Shown: one piece after another, positions 8,389 to 17,444 of the stretch
How the letters are laid out: each line of letters opens with the position of its first letter
Position numbering within the stretch: position 1 is the stretch's first letter
Assembly: GCA_038521345.1 (NCBI GenBank)
Contig: JBCBKU010000003.1
Span: forward strand, 62,001-126,000
Reading direction: 5' to 3'
Length of the DNA stretch: 64,000 bases
Source of the DNA: JBCBKU01 sp038521345
GTDB lineage: Bacteria > Pseudomonadota > Alphaproteobacteria > Rhodobacterales > Rhodobacteraceae
Position numbers and translations under genes: made by a program
Notes under the pieces: model-generated
What the model saw: the letters and a program-made list of their open reading frames with translations, nothing else
Databases searched by the model: none
Told to the model about the DNA's origin: nothing

Positions 8389-8859
8389 ATGAACCAGACC
8401 GCTCTTGCCATTTCCGAAGACGCCCGGACCGAAATCGCGGCTGCCTTGCAGCAAAGCGTGGCCGAGACTGTTGTCGCCACAATGCTTGCCCAGAATTTCC
8501 ACTGGAACGTGACCGGAATGGCGTTCGGCCCGCTCCATGAGCTGTTCCAAACCATTTATGAGGACCACTTCACCGGTCAGGATGATCTGGCCGAGCGGAT
8601 CCGAGCGCTCGACATCTTTGTCGATGCAACGCTTGCGGGCATGGTTGCGCGCTCGAAAGTCACGGAAGAGGCGAAGGTTCTCGACGATCAGGACATGATC
8701 AAGGCCCTGATGGCAGCAGAAGAAACGCTTGGTGCAACGCTGGCCGGCGCGGGTGAGATTGCCGGGCGCCATGGCGATGTCCTGACCGAGGATCTTTGCG
8801 TCGAACGCGGCAGGATCCACGAGAAGTTCGCCTGGATGCTTCGCGCGCACATCTCCTGA
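8389..8859 (+). CDS. dps: Dps-family ferritin-like DNA-protection protein
   Basis: A 156-residue Dps protein, expected to form a hollow dodecamer that oxidises and stores iron using peroxide and shields DNA. The ferroxidase residues are in canonical spacing: His38 (in FHWNVTG), His50, Asp65 and Glu69 (QDDLAERIRALD), the same 12-15-4 intervals as in E. coli Dps. The N-terminus is short and lacks a lysine-rich tail, so DNA binding may be weak or use other residues. The ATG at 8389 follows a CGAGGA site. An Irr-type box and a promoter lie upstream, which points to iron- or heme-dependent control. Confidence 0.9.
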   Translation: MNQTALAISEDARTEIAAALQQSVAETVVATMLAQNFHWNVTGMAFGPLHELFQTIYEDHFTGQDDLAERIRALDIFVDATLAGMVARSKVTEEAKVLDDQDMIKALMAAEETLGATLAGAGEIAGRHGDVLTEDLCVERGRIHEKFAWMLRAHIS

Positions 8860-8865
8860 GGCCGT

Positions 8866-9114
8866 TCAGGCCGCGGGTAAAGGCGGCCTGACCCCTTTCT
8901 TCGCGCACTTCTTGCGATAGGCCGGTTCCCACGCGGTGAACCGGCCCATATCCCGCTGCTGGGCGGTCAGAAGCTCCACAAAAGCGCGCCTGTGCCGGTC
9001 GGACTTCAATGATTTGAACATTTTCTTCTGAGGTTTCGTCATTGAACACGCGATGCAGTGGCCGGCGCGCTTGTACTTGCAGACGTCGATACAGGGGCTT
9101 GGCAATTTAGCCAT
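8866..9114 (-). CDS. DUF1289-family small cysteine-rich protein
   Basis: An 82-residue protein with the DUF1289 pattern PSPCIDVCKYKRAGHCIAC, that is Cys8, Cys12, Cys20 and Cys23, a likely metal- or Fe-S-binding site. The family has no established function. The lysine/arginine-rich C-terminal half is usual. The ATG at 9114 is preceded by CGGAGG; the frame is open upstream for another hundred codons but without motifs. It is convergent with dps, six bases between stops. Family assignment is based on the spaced cysteines seen in the sequence. Confidence 0.75.
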   Translation of the reverse strand: MAKLPSPCIDVCKYKRAGHCIACSMTKPQKKMFKSLKSDRHRRAFVELLTAQQRDMGRFTAWEPAYRKKCAKKGVRPPLPAA

Positions 9115-9325
9115 GCAGTCTTGGCCTCCGGCTTTGATCACGTCGTCAGGATCAGCTTGTCGCGCAGGGTGATCCTCAGCGTGTACAATTGGTCGCACAG
9201 CCGGGTTTCCGCAAGCTTGCTGCCCTGCGTCAGGTCGCCCACGCCCAGCTGCCTCTAGGCAAAGGCAAGCTTTGGCGGCACCATTTGTACAGCGACTCGG
9301 GGCAACCGGCAGATGGGAGGATGCG

Positions 9326-10513
9326 ATGGACAAGGGACCCTTGCGCGACGCGCAAAGAGATTGGTGGTTCGACACGGCTTCGGGCGATGTTGAAGACTTC
9401 ATCGCGCTCGCTGAGCGACAGACAAGCATCACGGACTGGCCAAATGCGTCGCGGATCGATGCGGGAATACCGGTCTATGACGGCACCGCGGTATCGGCTG
9501 CGGCGGCATCGGCCGAGGGCGCGAGGGTGCTGATGGCGGAATGGGCGCGCCTGCTCGAGACCGGCCCGGGCGTTCTTGCCATTTCGGGGGCTGTGCCGCT
9601 CGATGTGCTCGATCGTGCAACGGAGACATTCGAAGCTCAGATCGATGCCGAAAAGTCGGCGGGCGGCGGCGGCGGCGATCATTTTGCCAAGCCCGGCGCC
9701 AATGACCGTGTCTGGAATGCGATCCAGAAGCATTGCGTGGTCGATCCGGAGAATTTCGCCCGCTACTATGCCTCTGACGCTATCGCACTTGCCGCGCGCG
9801 CCTGGCTTGGGCCCGGCTATCAGATCACTGCGCAGGTGAACCGTGTAAACCCCGGTGGCGCGGCGCAGACCGCGCATCGCGACTACCACCTCGGGTTCAT
9901 GTCGGCCGAGGCCGCTGGCGCCTATCCCGCTCAGGTCCATCGGCTGTCACCGTTTCTGACGTTGCAGGGCGCCGTCGCCCATGTGGACATGCCCGTAGAA
10001 AGCGGCCCCACGATGCTCCTGCCGCATTCACAAGTCTTTCCAGAGGGTTATGTCGCGTTCGAACGTCCAGAGTTTCAGGAAATTTTTGCGCAGCACCACG
10101 TGCAGCTTCCCCTCGAGAAAGGCGATGCGGTGTTCTTCAACCCGGCGTTGATGCACGGGGCCGGCACGAACCGGTCCACCGATATCCGACGTATGGCCAA
10201 CCTCTTGCAGGTCTCGTCCGCCTTCGGCCGGGCCATGGAATCGGTTGACCGCCCGGCGATGCAATCGGCGCTTTATCCGGTCCTGCTGGGTCTCAAGACC
10301 ACGGGTGCATTGGATGATCGGGCGCTTGGCAATGCGATCGCTGCCGCTGCCGAAGGGTATGCTTTTCCCACGAACCTCGACAACGATCCGCCGGTGGGTG
10401 GTCTTGCGCCGGCATCCGCCGCTGCGCGGATGTGGAGCGCTCTGGCGGCAGGCACACCGCCAGAGATCTATCTTGAGGCTGAAACGGCGGCTGAGCGCCG
10501 CCGATTGCCCTGA
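9326..10513 (+). CDS. Phytanoyl-CoA dioxygenase (PhyH)-family Fe(II)/2-oxoglutarate oxygenase
   Basis: A 395-residue protein of the PhyH superfamily. The iron-binding facial triad can be seen as His184 and Asp186 in AHRDYHLGF and His277 in NPALMHGAGTNRS. The preceding segment YQITAQVNRVNPGG and the strands MPVESGPTMLLPHSQ are typical of the double-stranded beta-helix. The start at 9326 follows a GGGAGG site; longer frames upstream have none. Such enzymes hydroxylate very varied small molecules, and neither neighbour (DUF1289 gene and DUF1501 gene, both on the other strand) points to a substrate. Confidence 0.82.
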   Translation: MDKGPLRDAQRDWWFDTASGDVEDFIALAERQTSITDWPNASRIDAGIPVYDGTAVSAAAASAEGARVLMAEWARLLETGPGVLAISGAVPLDVLDRATETFEAQIDAEKSAGGGGGDHFAKPGANDRVWNAIQKHCVVDPENFARYYASDAIALAARAWLGPGYQITAQVNRVNPGGAAQTAHRDYHLGFMSAEAAGAYPAQVHRLSPFLTLQGAVAHVDMPVESGPTMLLPHSQVFPEGYVAFERPEFQEIFAQHHVQLPLEKGDAVFFNPALMHGAGTNRSTDIRRMANLLQVSSAFGRAMESVDRPAMQSALYPVLLGLKTTGALDDRALGNAIAAAAEGYAFPTNLDNDPPVGGLAPASAAARMWSALAAGTPPEIYLEAETAAERRRLP

Positions 10514-10516
10514 CCC

Positions 10517-11830
10517 TTAGGAGGTCTGCGTGAAGAGATTGAGGTTCGTGAACCCGTGGCCCGGGAAGACCGTGGACACGAGGTTCTCGGACAGACCCAT
10601 GTGCCGGACCATGATCTCACCGACGACGTTCCGGTAGTCGACGACGTTGGGCAGATAGCGTCCGCGGTCCAGGTTCTCTTCGGCGAGAGTGGTGACATCC
10701 TCGGCCATGACCGGCGAGGTCGGGCCGCCGAATGCGAACCATCCGCTGGCATGTCCGTGGTCGGTACCCTGGCTGCCGTTTTCCTTCACCGTCCGACCGA
10801 ACTCGGTGCAGACCAGAACGACGACATTGTCCAGCAGCGGGCCGATGTCGCGGTAGAAGGTCACGAAATCAAGCGCACCCTGGCGGATGTTGCGGTGATA
10901 GCCTTTGGTCTGATCGGTGAAGCGCTGCGCGCCGTCGGCGATCTGGTTCGAGTGGCTGTCCCAACCGACGTTGAAGTCCATTGCGGCAACCTCGAGCGGG
11001 ATGCCCCCTTTCAGGAACTGCGCAACCATCTTCAGACCCTTGCCGAGGCTCGAACCCGAATACTCTAGGCCGCCGGCATCGGTGACGTAGTTCTGCGTGG
11101 CGCCCATGACGCCCGAGATTGTGTCCAGCGTCACGAGCTGGGTGGCACGCACACGGGCCTCCACATCACTCATATCCGTGGGACTGTTCGACACGACCTG
11201 CATCATGAGTTCGGTTAGCTGGTTGTCCGCACAGCCACTGCCCATGCAGAAGTCGTTGTTTTCGATCTCGAAGTTGCCGGGATTGTTGATCGCTGGAACC
11301 GCAATCTGACCGGAAAGCTCCGTCGACACGCTGCCCTTGCCAAGGACGGCGCCGCGCAACTGACCCGTTTCGCCACCGGTTTCCTGCAAGAGCCGGTTCA
11401 AGTAGCCGTCGATGATGTTCGAGCGGGCCCCATTGCCGATCCAGCGCTGACAGTCGAAGTGCGACCGGTTGCCTTCGGTGATGCCGCAGGCCGGCGCGAC
11501 CATCATGCGGCCTGCGTCCCAAATCTCGAGCAGCGGCTCGAGGTTCGGGTTCATCGCCCGAGCGAGGCCGTTGCCAAGACTAACCGAGGTTTCGGTGTCG
11601 CCCGAGTTTGGTGCTTCGATCGCGATATTCGGACGGTGATTGTAGTAGTTGATGTCGCCCACTTTCGGGAAAGTGTGTAGACCATCCGCACCACCTCGCA
11701 TGAAGACTTTGACGAATGTTTTGCCGCCAGCCTCCTGCGCGAAGGTGAATTTAGGAGCGCCTGCAGCGCCGATCATGGAGGCCGCTGTCACGTAGGCGGC
11801 GTTTCTTAGGAAATCTCTGCGCGTAGTCAT
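10517..11830 (-). CDS. DUF1501 protein, Tat-exported
   Basis: A 437-residue DUF1501 family member. The N-terminus TTRRDFLRNAAYVTAASM is a twin-arginine signal, so the folded protein is probably exported. FVKVFMRGGADGLHTFP is the family's usual first strand, and the late segment VVVLVCTEFGRTVKENG followed by DHGHASGW resembles the metal-binding end of alkaline-phosphatase-like/sulfatase folds. It lies 26 bases after a DUF1800 gene with an AAGGAGA site between them; DUF1800-DUF1501 pairs are widespread in bacteria, but their function is not established. It may bind or modify an exported partner, perhaps the DUF1800 protein. Confidence 0.85.
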   Translation of the reverse strand: MTTRRDFLRNAAYVTAASMIGAAGAPKFTFAQEAGGKTFVKVFMRGGADGLHTFPKVGDINYYNHRPNIAIEAPNSGDTETSVSLGNGLARAMNPNLEPLLEIWDAGRMMVAPACGITEGNRSHFDCQRWIGNGARSNIIDGYLNRLLQETGGETGQLRGAVLGKGSVSTELSGQIAVPAINNPGNFEIENNDFCMGSGCADNQLTELMMQVVSNSPTDMSDVEARVRATQLVTLDTISGVMGATQNYVTDAGGLEYSGSSLGKGLKMVAQFLKGGIPLEVAAMDFNVGWDSHSNQIADGAQRFTDQTKGYHRNIRQGALDFVTFYRDIGPLLDNVVVLVCTEFGRTVKENGSQGTDHGHASGWFAFGGPTSPVMAEDVTTLAEENLDRGRYLPNVVDYRNVVGEIMVRHMGLSENLVSTVFPGHGFTNLNLFTQTS

Positions 11831-11856
11831 GGGAATATCTCCTTCAGCGCCGTCTG

Positions 11857-14670
11857 TTACTGGAGGTGGAAGCTCGGGAGCACCAGGAGCAGACCGGCCG
11901 CTTTATCAAGCGCCGCGGTTTCGTCCTGAGTGCGCGGTTCGAAGATGCCGTCTGCCCCCTTCAGCGTCTGGACCATCGCCTCGTATTCGTCGCGCTGGTA
12001 TCGGTCGCCGGTGCCGATCGCCAGAAGGTAGGCCGCAACCTCTTCCGCGGTCTCGAGCCCGGCTTCGGTGATGTCTGTCTGAAGGTCGATACCCCAGCGA
12101 TCCGCTCGTTCGGCCACTTCCGACAGCTTGTTGTACTGTTCGACCAGAACCGCCGACGACAACCAGGCGCCAGATACTTCAGCCAGTCCGGTCGGAACGG
12201 GATAGAAGTAGGGGGCCCAGCCGGCATCATAGACCGCTTCGCGGAACTTCCGGAAGAAGTCGCCTTCGCCGCCCTCAACCGGTTCCGCACCCACGGCACG
12301 CATCCACGATGCAGTGTATTCGACCGGGTTCTTGGCGATCGACCGGCTCTCGGCGACGGCACCGATGAAGTCGGGATGCAGCAGGATGGCCCGCAGCATT
12401 TCGCGCGTGTCGCCGTCCGAGATGGCCCAAGCAGTAGCGCAGGCCTGTACGAAGTTGGCTGGCGGAGTGTCCGCCACGAACTTCTGGACGATCTTGCCGC
12501 AGACGTAGTCGCGGGTCCGTGCGTCCGCCGACAGTATCGCGATCAGTTCCTCGCCTTCCTGCACGCCGGTTGGGCCCGCGCGGCCGGTGATCGTAACGCC
12601 GAGGAACGGGATGACCTTGTCGTCTTCGTCGTGCCGGTCCGGCTCGAAGAGGAATTCCCAAGTCTGTTCCGCCGAGTCCGCGTTCTCGCGGTTATCGGTG
12701 CGTTCGTAACGCCAGCCTGTGAATACGCGGCTGACCGCGATCACGTCCTCGTCCGAGTAGCCGCCGTCAACACCCACGGTGTGAAGCTCAAGGATCTCAC
12801 GACCGTAGTTTTCGTTGATGTTCCCGCGGCGGCTGTTGTCGTTGTCGAGGAATTGCGACATCAGCGGCGAACGTGCCGAGTAGACAAGCAGATCTTCGAA
12901 ACGTCCGAAGGCGTTCTGGCGGAAGAACTCGCGGTCGTACATGAAGTTCCGCACGATGCTCGAGTTCTTATTCGAAGCATGGAAGTGGTTCGACCAGAAC
13001 GCGCCCATGATTTCGCGCAGCTGCAGTTCGGAATACGCGGCGTTGGCCAGTTCGTATTCCATTGTGCCTTCGCGAATGTCGTTCGACGACGCGTCATTGA
13101 CCGGCGGCAAAAGCTGGTCATCGAGGTTGGCGGCATTGAAGGCACTGTCGTTGATGGTTTCGGGCGACAGCTGCTCTTCGATGTAGTTGGCAAAGCCCAT
13201 GGCCCGCACCCGCGCATAAAGCGATGGGGTCGCACCGTAGGACACGCGGTTCAGCGCCTGCACCAGACCGTCTTGCGGCATGGCGTTGGTGAAGCTGTAG
13301 CTGACTGTCTGGGCCTCAACTTCGGAATTTGCCGAATTGGCGGCGGTCAGCTGAACCGAAACCGGTCCAGTCATGTCTTCGGGGAAAAGACGAACCGCAA
13401 ACTGGCCGGTCATCGGGCCCACGTCGACGGTCGTGGTCCGGCCGCTTGGCTGGACTGCGACATTGACGATGTCGAATGCTTGCGGATCCTGCACCTGACC
13501 GAACAGGGTCTGGCCGGTGCTTGCGACCACACCATCCGGCGTGCCGCCCGAAGTGATTTCCACGGCTTGGGTCAGGACCACGTTCGTCGGAGGAGCCAGC
13601 GGGCTCGAGGTGCTCTGTCCAGCCGGAACCGGAGCCGCCGGTGTGCTTGGCGGAACAACGGTACCGGGCGGGATCGGTGCGACCGGGGCCGGAGCTGGTG
13701 CTGGAGCGGGGGCAGGAGCCGGCGCGGGCGCCGGAGCCGGAGCCGGGGCAGGTGCTGGGGCCGAAGATGAGCCCGAGCTGCCGGATCCGCCGCTGCCGCT
13801 ACCGCTGCTGCTGCTTCCTCCAGAGGAACTCGATGGAACGGATGTCGATCCGCCCGAGCTTGTGCCCGACCCGGTCGTGCCGCCCGAAGCGAGGGTCGTT
13901 CCGCCGCCCGACGAAGTCGTGCCGCCAGCAGCAGGCATGCCGCCCGCTCCAGGAAGGCCTGCACCGGCGCCGGCGCCCGGCGTCAGTGCAGCCGATTGAA
14001 ACGGACCATTCGGATCGGGGGGCCCAATCAGGCCACCACGGCCAGCGCTGCCGCCGATCTCAAATGGCCGGCGCGCGTCGCTGCCGGGTGTGCGAGCGCC
14101 AAGTGCACCCGGAACAGCCGCCAGATCCGACAGAGCGGATGGCAACGGGCGCGAGCCGTCGGCCGGACCTTCAACCACGTCCATCAGGGGTTCGACATCG
14201 AAGCCGCTGCGACCGAGCTTGATGCTGTTCAGGATCTCGGGAGTTAGATCGGCACCGTCGATCGTGACAAGGTGCATGCCCTCCGTCAGCGCGAAGACCG
14301 CGCGCACCGGCTCACCGCCGGCAGCGTCAGCCGCGCCAAGAGACAGAACGACGCTTCCATCGATCAGGATCTGAAAGGGTTCGCTTGGTGTGACTTCAAA
14401 AACGTATGTGCCGGCGTCCGGCGCATTCAGGTAAAAACTGTTTGCGATGGCCTGGCCCGGTGTCTCGGTCGGCGCCGAAGGCGCCGTGACCTCGGGTTCA
14501 GCAGCGGCCGGAGCCGCAGCCAAAGCTTCTACAGGCATCTGCGGTTCCAAAACCGGTCCAACCATGGCCGGAGTGAGGGTCTCAGGAGCGGTGTCCATCG
14601 CAAAGGCGACAGTTGCCGACAGAAGAGCGGTGCCAGCAGTGCTGACCATAAGAAGGCGGGCGGCGCGCAT
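11857..14670 (-). CDS. DUF1800 domain protein with signal peptide and Pro-Ala/Gly-Ser linker
   Basis: A 937-residue exported protein. Residues 1-25 form a signal peptide ending ATVAFA. Residues about 80-240 resemble a beta-sandwich carrying a small-ligand or sugar-binding fold, but I cannot name it. Residues about 253-330 are a Gly/Ser-rich and then an alternating Pro-Ala linker. A second beta-rich domain follows (ITSGGTPDGVVASTGQTL), and from about residue 463 (LVQALNRVSYGATPSL) to the end lies the DUF1800 domain. The start at 14670 is set by the signal peptide and a GGGGA site. It is co-transcribed with the DUF1501 gene. Long frames on the opposite strand here are composition shadows. Confidence 0.83.
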   Translation of the reverse strand: MRAARLLMVSTAGTALLSATVAFAMDTAPETLTPAMVGPVLEPQMPVEALAAAPAAAEPEVTAPSAPTETPGQAIANSFYLNAPDAGTYVFEVTPSEPFQILIDGSVVLSLGAADAAGGEPVRAVFALTEGMHLVTIDGADLTPEILNSIKLGRSGFDVEPLMDVVEGPADGSRPLPSALSDLAAVPGALGARTPGSDARRPFEIGGSAGRGGLIGPPDPNGPFQSAALTPGAGAGAGLPGAGGMPAAGGTTSSGGGTTLASGGTTGSGTSSGGSTSVPSSSSGGSSSSGSGSGGSGSSGSSSAPAPAPAPAPAPAPAPAPAPAPAPAPVAPIPPGTVVPPSTPAAPVPAGQSTSSPLAPPTNVVLTQAVEITSGGTPDGVVASTGQTLFGQVQDPQAFDIVNVAVQPSGRTTTVDVGPMTGQFAVRLFPEDMTGPVSVQLTAANSANSEVEAQTVSYSFTNAMPQDGLVQALNRVSYGATPSLYARVRAMGFANYIEEQLSPETINDSAFNAANLDDQLLPPVNDASSNDIREGTMEYELANAAYSELQLREIMGAFWSNHFHASNKNSSIVRNFMYDREFFRQNAFGRFEDLLVYSARSPLMSQFLDNDNSRRGNINENYGREILELHTVGVDGGYSDEDVIAVSRVFTGWRYERTDNRENADSAEQTWEFLFEPDRHDEDDKVIPFLGVTITGRAGPTGVQEGEELIAILSADARTRDYVCGKIVQKFVADTPPANFVQACATAWAISDGDTREMLRAILLHPDFIGAVAESRSIAKNPVEYTASWMRAVGAEPVEGGEGDFFRKFREAVYDAGWAPYFYPVPTGLAEVSGAWLSSAVLVEQYNKLSEVAERADRWGIDLQTDITEAGLETAEEVAAYLLAIGTGDRYQRDEYEAMVQTLKGADGIFEPRTQDETAALDKAAGLLLVLPSFHLQ
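13684..13764 (-). repeat. Pro-Ala dipeptide repeat in the DUF1800 gene
   Basis: About 13 tandem, imperfect 6-bp units encode an alternating Pro-Ala chain in the linker of the DUF1800 protein. On its N-terminal side (about 13780-13910) the same gene has serine/glycine-rich low complexity. Such linkers span the periplasm or cell wall or separate domains, and the repeat number is likely to vary between strains. Confidence 0.75.
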
Positions 14671-14955
14671 ATCGGTCCCCGTGTTAAGAATTTGCTGGGG
14701 ACTTGTGTGCCCGAGATTGGGGCGAAACTGTGGTGATCTTCTTGAATGCCCAATTTCGGCGGATTCGGCGCTTACCACTCGTTAACAGATTTGCGTTCAC
14801 ACCCAAGACTGGTCGCGAATCTCGAACAGTCGACACAGGTAGCCCAAACACGACTGGGAATCGCATGGCCGGGGCCGAGGGGATTCGGGGCAGAACCGTG
14901 ACCGTGTCTTGACACAATTTGCGTCCCGGGCCCCTGTGTCATCGGGAGGCTGCCA

Positions 14956-15630
14956 ATGTCCGGACACGCAATTTTCGTCATCAACCCGAACTCATCCGAG
15001 AATGTGACGGCCGCGATTCACAGATCCGTTCAACCGCTCGGGCGCTGGGGGCCGGAGCTTCGGTGTGAGACGCTGGATGAAGGCCCGCCCGGCATAGAAA
15101 GTCAGGCGCAAGCCGACGCCGTGATCCCCGCACTTCTGGCCCGTGCCCAGAGCCACGCCGAAGGCGCCGCAGCCATCGTTATCGCGTGTTTCGGCGATCC
15201 GGGTCTCCATGCCTTGCGCGACGTCATGCGCTGTCCGGTGGTGGGCATCCAGGAAGCCGCGGTCGGGATGGCGATGACGCTGGGCCACCGGTTCGGCATT
15301 CTTGCTATCCTCGGGCGCAGCGTTCCGCGCCATCACCGCGCACTCGGCGCCATGGGCGTGCTGTCCCGCTTTGCCGCGTCGCGTCCGCTGGAGTTGTCGG
15401 TAGCGGAACTGGCGGATGTCGCGACCACCCGATCCCGTCTGCGTGAGGTCGGCACACGCCTGCGTGACGAGGATGGCGCCGATGTCCTGATCCTTGGATG
15501 CGCCGGCATGGCCGATCAACGAAGGGCGCTGGAAGACGCGCTTGGCCTTCCCGTGGTCGAGCCGTGCCAGGCTGGAGTCGCGCAAGCGATCGCGCTGGCC
15601 ACACTCGGGCTTGTCTCGCGGCGCGATTGA
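14956..15630 (+). CDS. Asp/Glu/hydantoin racemase-superfamily protein
   Basis: A 224-residue member of the aspartate/glutamate/hydantoin racemase superfamily. VINPNSSENVTAAI at the N-terminus is the hydantoin/allantoin-racemase signature. The two catalytic cysteines are present, one in VIACFGDPGL (near residue 80) and one in LILGCAGMAD (near 181), spaced as usual for a two-base racemase. An ATG with CGGGAGG nearby starts it. It is divergent from the DUF1800 gene with 285 bases between them. It precedes a CoA ligase gene, but a 284-base gap separates the two, so joint function is uncertain. The substrate could be a hydantoin or an amino acid. Confidence 0.8.
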   Translation: MSGHAIFVINPNSSENVTAAIHRSVQPLGRWGPELRCETLDEGPPGIESQAQADAVIPALLARAQSHAEGAAAIVIACFGDPGLHALRDVMRCPVVGIQEAAVGMAMTLGHRFGILAILGRSVPRHHRALGAMGVLSRFAASRPLELSVAELADVATTRSRLREVGTRLRDEDGADVLILGCAGMADQRRALEDALGLPVVEPCQAGVAQAIALATLGLVSRRD

Positions 15631-15914
15631 GGCGTCGTGCTTTGGGTCGAAGGCCCCGTTTTCAACCTTCGGGATAAGAGCGGAGTCGCCAGGACATGGC
15701 GGAATGGAAACTAAGTTCGGTTTGCAAGGGGTCCGTCATTTGCGCCGACATTCATAGAAGCAGCGCGGCATTCGGCATGACGGCGCAACAGACAGGCTGA
15801 ACCAACTGAGCGCCACCCGGCGCCGCGGACGAAGGCAAAGCGGGTCTTTTCGCTGGACCTTTCCCCATGGCTCAACCTAGACCGCGTCCCAGTCCGCGAA
15901 GAGGAGAGGACGTG

Positions 15915-17444
15915 ATGACACCTATGCTGGCCGCTCAGATTGCTGAACACCCCGAGACGTCGCCCGCGCTAGGGGCGCCGGGACGCGATTGGCTAACCTA
16001 CGGCGCACTTCAGACGCTGGCTGCGGATACCGCCGCGGCCTTGCGGGCGGCAGGGATCGGCGCATCGGATCGGGTGGCGATTGTCCTGCCCAACGGCCCG
16101 GCGATGGCTGCGGCGTTCATCACGGTTGCTCAGGCCGCCACGACCGCACCACTGAACCCGGCGTACAAAGAGGACGAGTTTGACTTCTATTTGTCCGATC
16201 TGGGTGCCAAGGCGTTGATCGTCTCCTCGGACGAAGATGGGCCGGCAGTCTCGGTCGCCCGTCGTCGGGGTGTCGCCATTCTGAGACTGACAGAGGACAC
16301 CACACTTGCAGCAGGGCGATTTACCCTGACCCCCGAGATCCAGGCAGACACGGCTGCGCCTGTGACCGCACCCGGCCCGGATGACATCGCGCTGATCCTA
16401 CATACGTCGGGCACGACGTCACGGCCGAAGATCGTGCCGCTTACCCAGACGAATATTGCGGCATCGGCCCGCCATATCGCGGATGCGCTGGGACTGACGC
16501 CGGATGATCGCTGCCTGAATGTGATGCCGCTGTTCCATATACATGGCCTGGTCGCCGCCCTTGCCGCGTCGTTATCTGCTGGCGCGGCAGTGTCGTGCAC
16601 GACGGGCTTTGACGCTTTGCGGTTCTTCGGTTGGATGCGCGAGGTGCGGCCGACCTGGTACACGGCGGTTCCCACAATGCATCAGGCGATCCTGTCCCGT
16701 GCCGGGCGAAACGCGGACACGATTGCCGAGGTACCGCTGCGGTTTCTGCGATCTTCCTCGGCGTCCTTGCCCGCGCAGGTAATGGAGGCGTTGGCCGACA
16801 CGTTCGCCGCCCCGGTGATCGAAGGCTATGGAATGACCGAGGCTGCCCACCAGATGGCGTCAAATCCCCTGCCGCCGCGTGTGCAGAAGCCGGGTTCGGT
16901 CGGTGTTCCGGCAGGCCCCGAGGTGCGAATTGCCGATGAGACTGCCGATGTCCTGATGGACGGGACTGGTGAAGTCGTGATTTCGGGCCCGAATGTGACA
17001 CCGGGCTACGAGGCCAATGACGAGGCCAATGCAAAGAGCTTCTTCATGGCGGAGGACAAGCGCTGGTTCCGGACCGGTGATCAGGGCGCCTTTGATGCCG
17101 AAGGTTACCTTCATCTGACCGGGCGTTTGAAAGAAATCATCAATAGAGGTGGCGAGAAGGTGAGCCCCCTAGAGGTTGACGGTGTCCTACTGGATCATCC
17201 CGACATCGCGCAGGTCGTCACATTTGCGCTCCCCCATCCGAAGCTTGGGGAAGAGGTCGCCGCCGCCGTTGTCCTGAACGATGGAGCTGGCGCCGACGAG
17301 GGGTCCATTCGCGAATTTGCGGGCACGCGTCTTGCCGCCTTCAAGGTGCCGCGCCGCGTGGTGATCGTCGCCGAGATTCCCAAGGGCGCGACCGGCAAGA
17401 TGCAGCGGATCGGCATGGCCGAGAAACTGGGATTGGTCTCGTGA
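15915..17444 (+). CDS. AMP-forming acyl-CoA synthetase, oxalate-CoA ligase-like
   Basis: A 509-residue adenylate-forming ligase. The AMP-binding P-loop LHTSGTTSRPKIVPLT is at about residue 161, the A5 motif YGMTEAAHQMASNPLPP at about 305, and the C-terminal hinge with INRGGEKVSPLEVD and KGATGKMQRI is complete. The sequence MTEAAHQM-SNPLPP and PLEVDGVLLDHP are characteristic of the Pcs60/AAE3 oxalyl-CoA synthetases of plants and yeast, so oxalate or another short dicarboxylate is the best substrate guess. The ATG at 15915 follows GAGGAGAGG; a GTG three bases earlier is possible. It overlaps the next gene by four bases (GTGA). Confidence 0.8.
   Translation: MTPMLAAQIAEHPETSPALGAPGRDWLTYGALQTLAADTAAALRAAGIGASDRVAIVLPNGPAMAAAFITVAQAATTAPLNPAYKEDEFDFYLSDLGAKALIVSSDEDGPAVSVARRRGVAILRLTEDTTLAAGRFTLTPEIQADTAAPVTAPGPDDIALILHTSGTTSRPKIVPLTQTNIAASARHIADALGLTPDDRCLNVMPLFHIHGLVAALAASLSAGAAVSCTTGFDALRFFGWMREVRPTWYTAVPTMHQAILSRAGRNADTIAEVPLRFLRSSSASLPAQVMEALADTFAAPVIEGYGMTEAAHQMASNPLPPRVQKPGSVGVPAGPEVRIADETADVLMDGTGEVVISGPNVTPGYEANDEANAKSFFMAEDKRWFRTGDQGAFDAEGYLHLTGRLKEIINRGGEKVSPLEVDGVLLDHPDIAQVVTFALPHPKLGEEVAAAVVLNDGAGADEGSIREFAGTRLAAFKVPRRVVIVAEIPKGATGKMQRIGMAEKLGLVS

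Noticed and set aside
13684..13764. Short tandem repeat that could suggest a CRISPR or a VNTR outside genes
   Set aside because: It is in frame in the DUF1800 gene and encodes a Pro-Ala linker; there are no spacers.
11866..13770. A 634-codon open frame on the plus strand
   Set aside because: It is antisense to the DUF1800 gene, its product has no recognisable motif and is rich in Arg/Val/Asp as expected for a shadow of high-GC third positions, and it ends in a reading of the Pro-Ala repeat.
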